Shown here: positions 63,838 to 64,000 of the stretch, one piece after another
Layout: every line of letters starts with the position of its first letter
Numbering within the stretch: the first letter of the stretch is position 1
Origin: Poseidonocella sedimentorum
Lineage (GTDB): Bacteria; Pseudomonadota; Alphaproteobacteria; Rhodobacterales; Rhodobacteraceae
Length of the DNA: 64,000 bases
NCBI RefSeq assembly: GCF_900116005.1
Contig: NZ_FOYI01000006.1
Span: 1-64,000, forward strand
Direction: 5' to 3'
Translations under genes and position numbers: made by a program
Notes under the pieces: generated by a model
What the model saw: the letters and a program-made list of their open reading frames with translations, nothing else
The model's database searches: none
What the model was told of the DNA's origin: nothing

Positions 63838-64000
63838 TCAGCTGTCGTAGTCTATCACATGCCGGAGCTGTTTTTCATACTCCAGCGCCTTGCCGGTGCC
63901 GAGCGCGACGCAGTTGAGGCTCTCGTCGGCGACGGAGACGGCAAGGCCGGTCTCTTCGCGCAGGGCAAGGTCAAGCTCGCCCAGAAGCGCGCCGCCCCCG
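63838..64000 (-). CDS. mreB: Rod shape-determining protein MreB, C-terminal end only
   Basis: About 54 residues are visible before the window ends, closing with the typical MreB tail ([36 protein letters not shown] and a short acidic end). The rest, including the actin-like nucleotide-binding fold, lies to the right of the window. First gene of the mreBCD-mrdA-rodA operon, encoding the cytoplasmic filament that guides elongation. Confidence 0.95.
   Translation of the reverse strand, partial: GGGALLGELDLALREETGLAVSVADESLNCVALGTGKALEYEKQLRHVIDYDS

Overview
The window comes from a GC-rich alphaproteobacterium, most probably a marine member of the Rhodobacterales (Roseobacter group). The evidence is an F1-only ATP synthase operon (atpHAGDC without the F0 genes), Rhodobacteraceae-type neighbourhoods (gloB divergent from a methyltransferase; ExbB-like plus OmpA-like pair; DUF2125 beside an extensin-like gene), two VPLPA-CTERM proteins, and an intergenic GC-rich motif that I recall being scattered through Rhodobacteraceae genomes. 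I could not run any search, so every name rests on reading the translated sequence.

Positions 1-9065 are accessory DNA. They hold the 3' end of an IS256-family transposase, then a leftward operon of four overlapping genes for small secreted or membrane proteins I cannot identify. A gene-poor 1.1-kb stretch follows, and then a compact Tn7-like transposition cassette (tnsA-tnsB-tnsC, each overlapping the next by 4 bp). No TniQ/TnsD gene is visible. A strongly structured, possibly RNA-encoding segment lies just before tnsA. The cassette abuts a hybrid histidine kinase gene whose receiver domain is cut off after about 35 residues, which suggests that insertion broke the kinase gene.

Positions 9066-18542 hold that kinase, a small redox group (SDR-like reductase, GST-like protein, divergent MDR oxidoreductase), a lone tyrosine recombinase, and a two-gene unit: a TIGR03032-like protein and a GT-B glycosyltransferase-like protein. 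Positions 18700-27930 hold a 2885-residue surface or secreted protein and, 30 bp later, a VPLPA-CTERM protein. The large protein has a seven-bladed FG-GAP propeller, ten Calx-beta repeats, an EF-hand loop, a von Willebrand type D (VWD) domain with a GDPH motif, an eleventh Calx-beta repeat, tandem Ig/cadherin-like repeats and a type I secretion-like C-terminus. The EF-hand placed directly before GDPH suggests possible calcium-linked self-cleavage.

Positions 28029-64000 are ordinary chromosomal core. In order these are: rpsD; hisC, a prephenate dehydrogenase-like gene and an extensin-like gene; a DUF2125 gene; a ChaC-like gene; the ExbB/OmpA pair; a VOC gene; ada; clpA; gloB and a methyltransferase; atpHAGDC with a strong terminator; a second VPLPA-CTERM gene; prs; a leftward threonine aldolase, YcgN-family and ribF chain; thiBPQ behind a TPP riboswitch; aroC, a uracil-DNA glycosylase-like gene and sseB; and the cell-shape operon mreB(partial)-mreC-mreD-mrdA-rodA with a hydroxyacid dehydrogenase translationally coupled to rodA.
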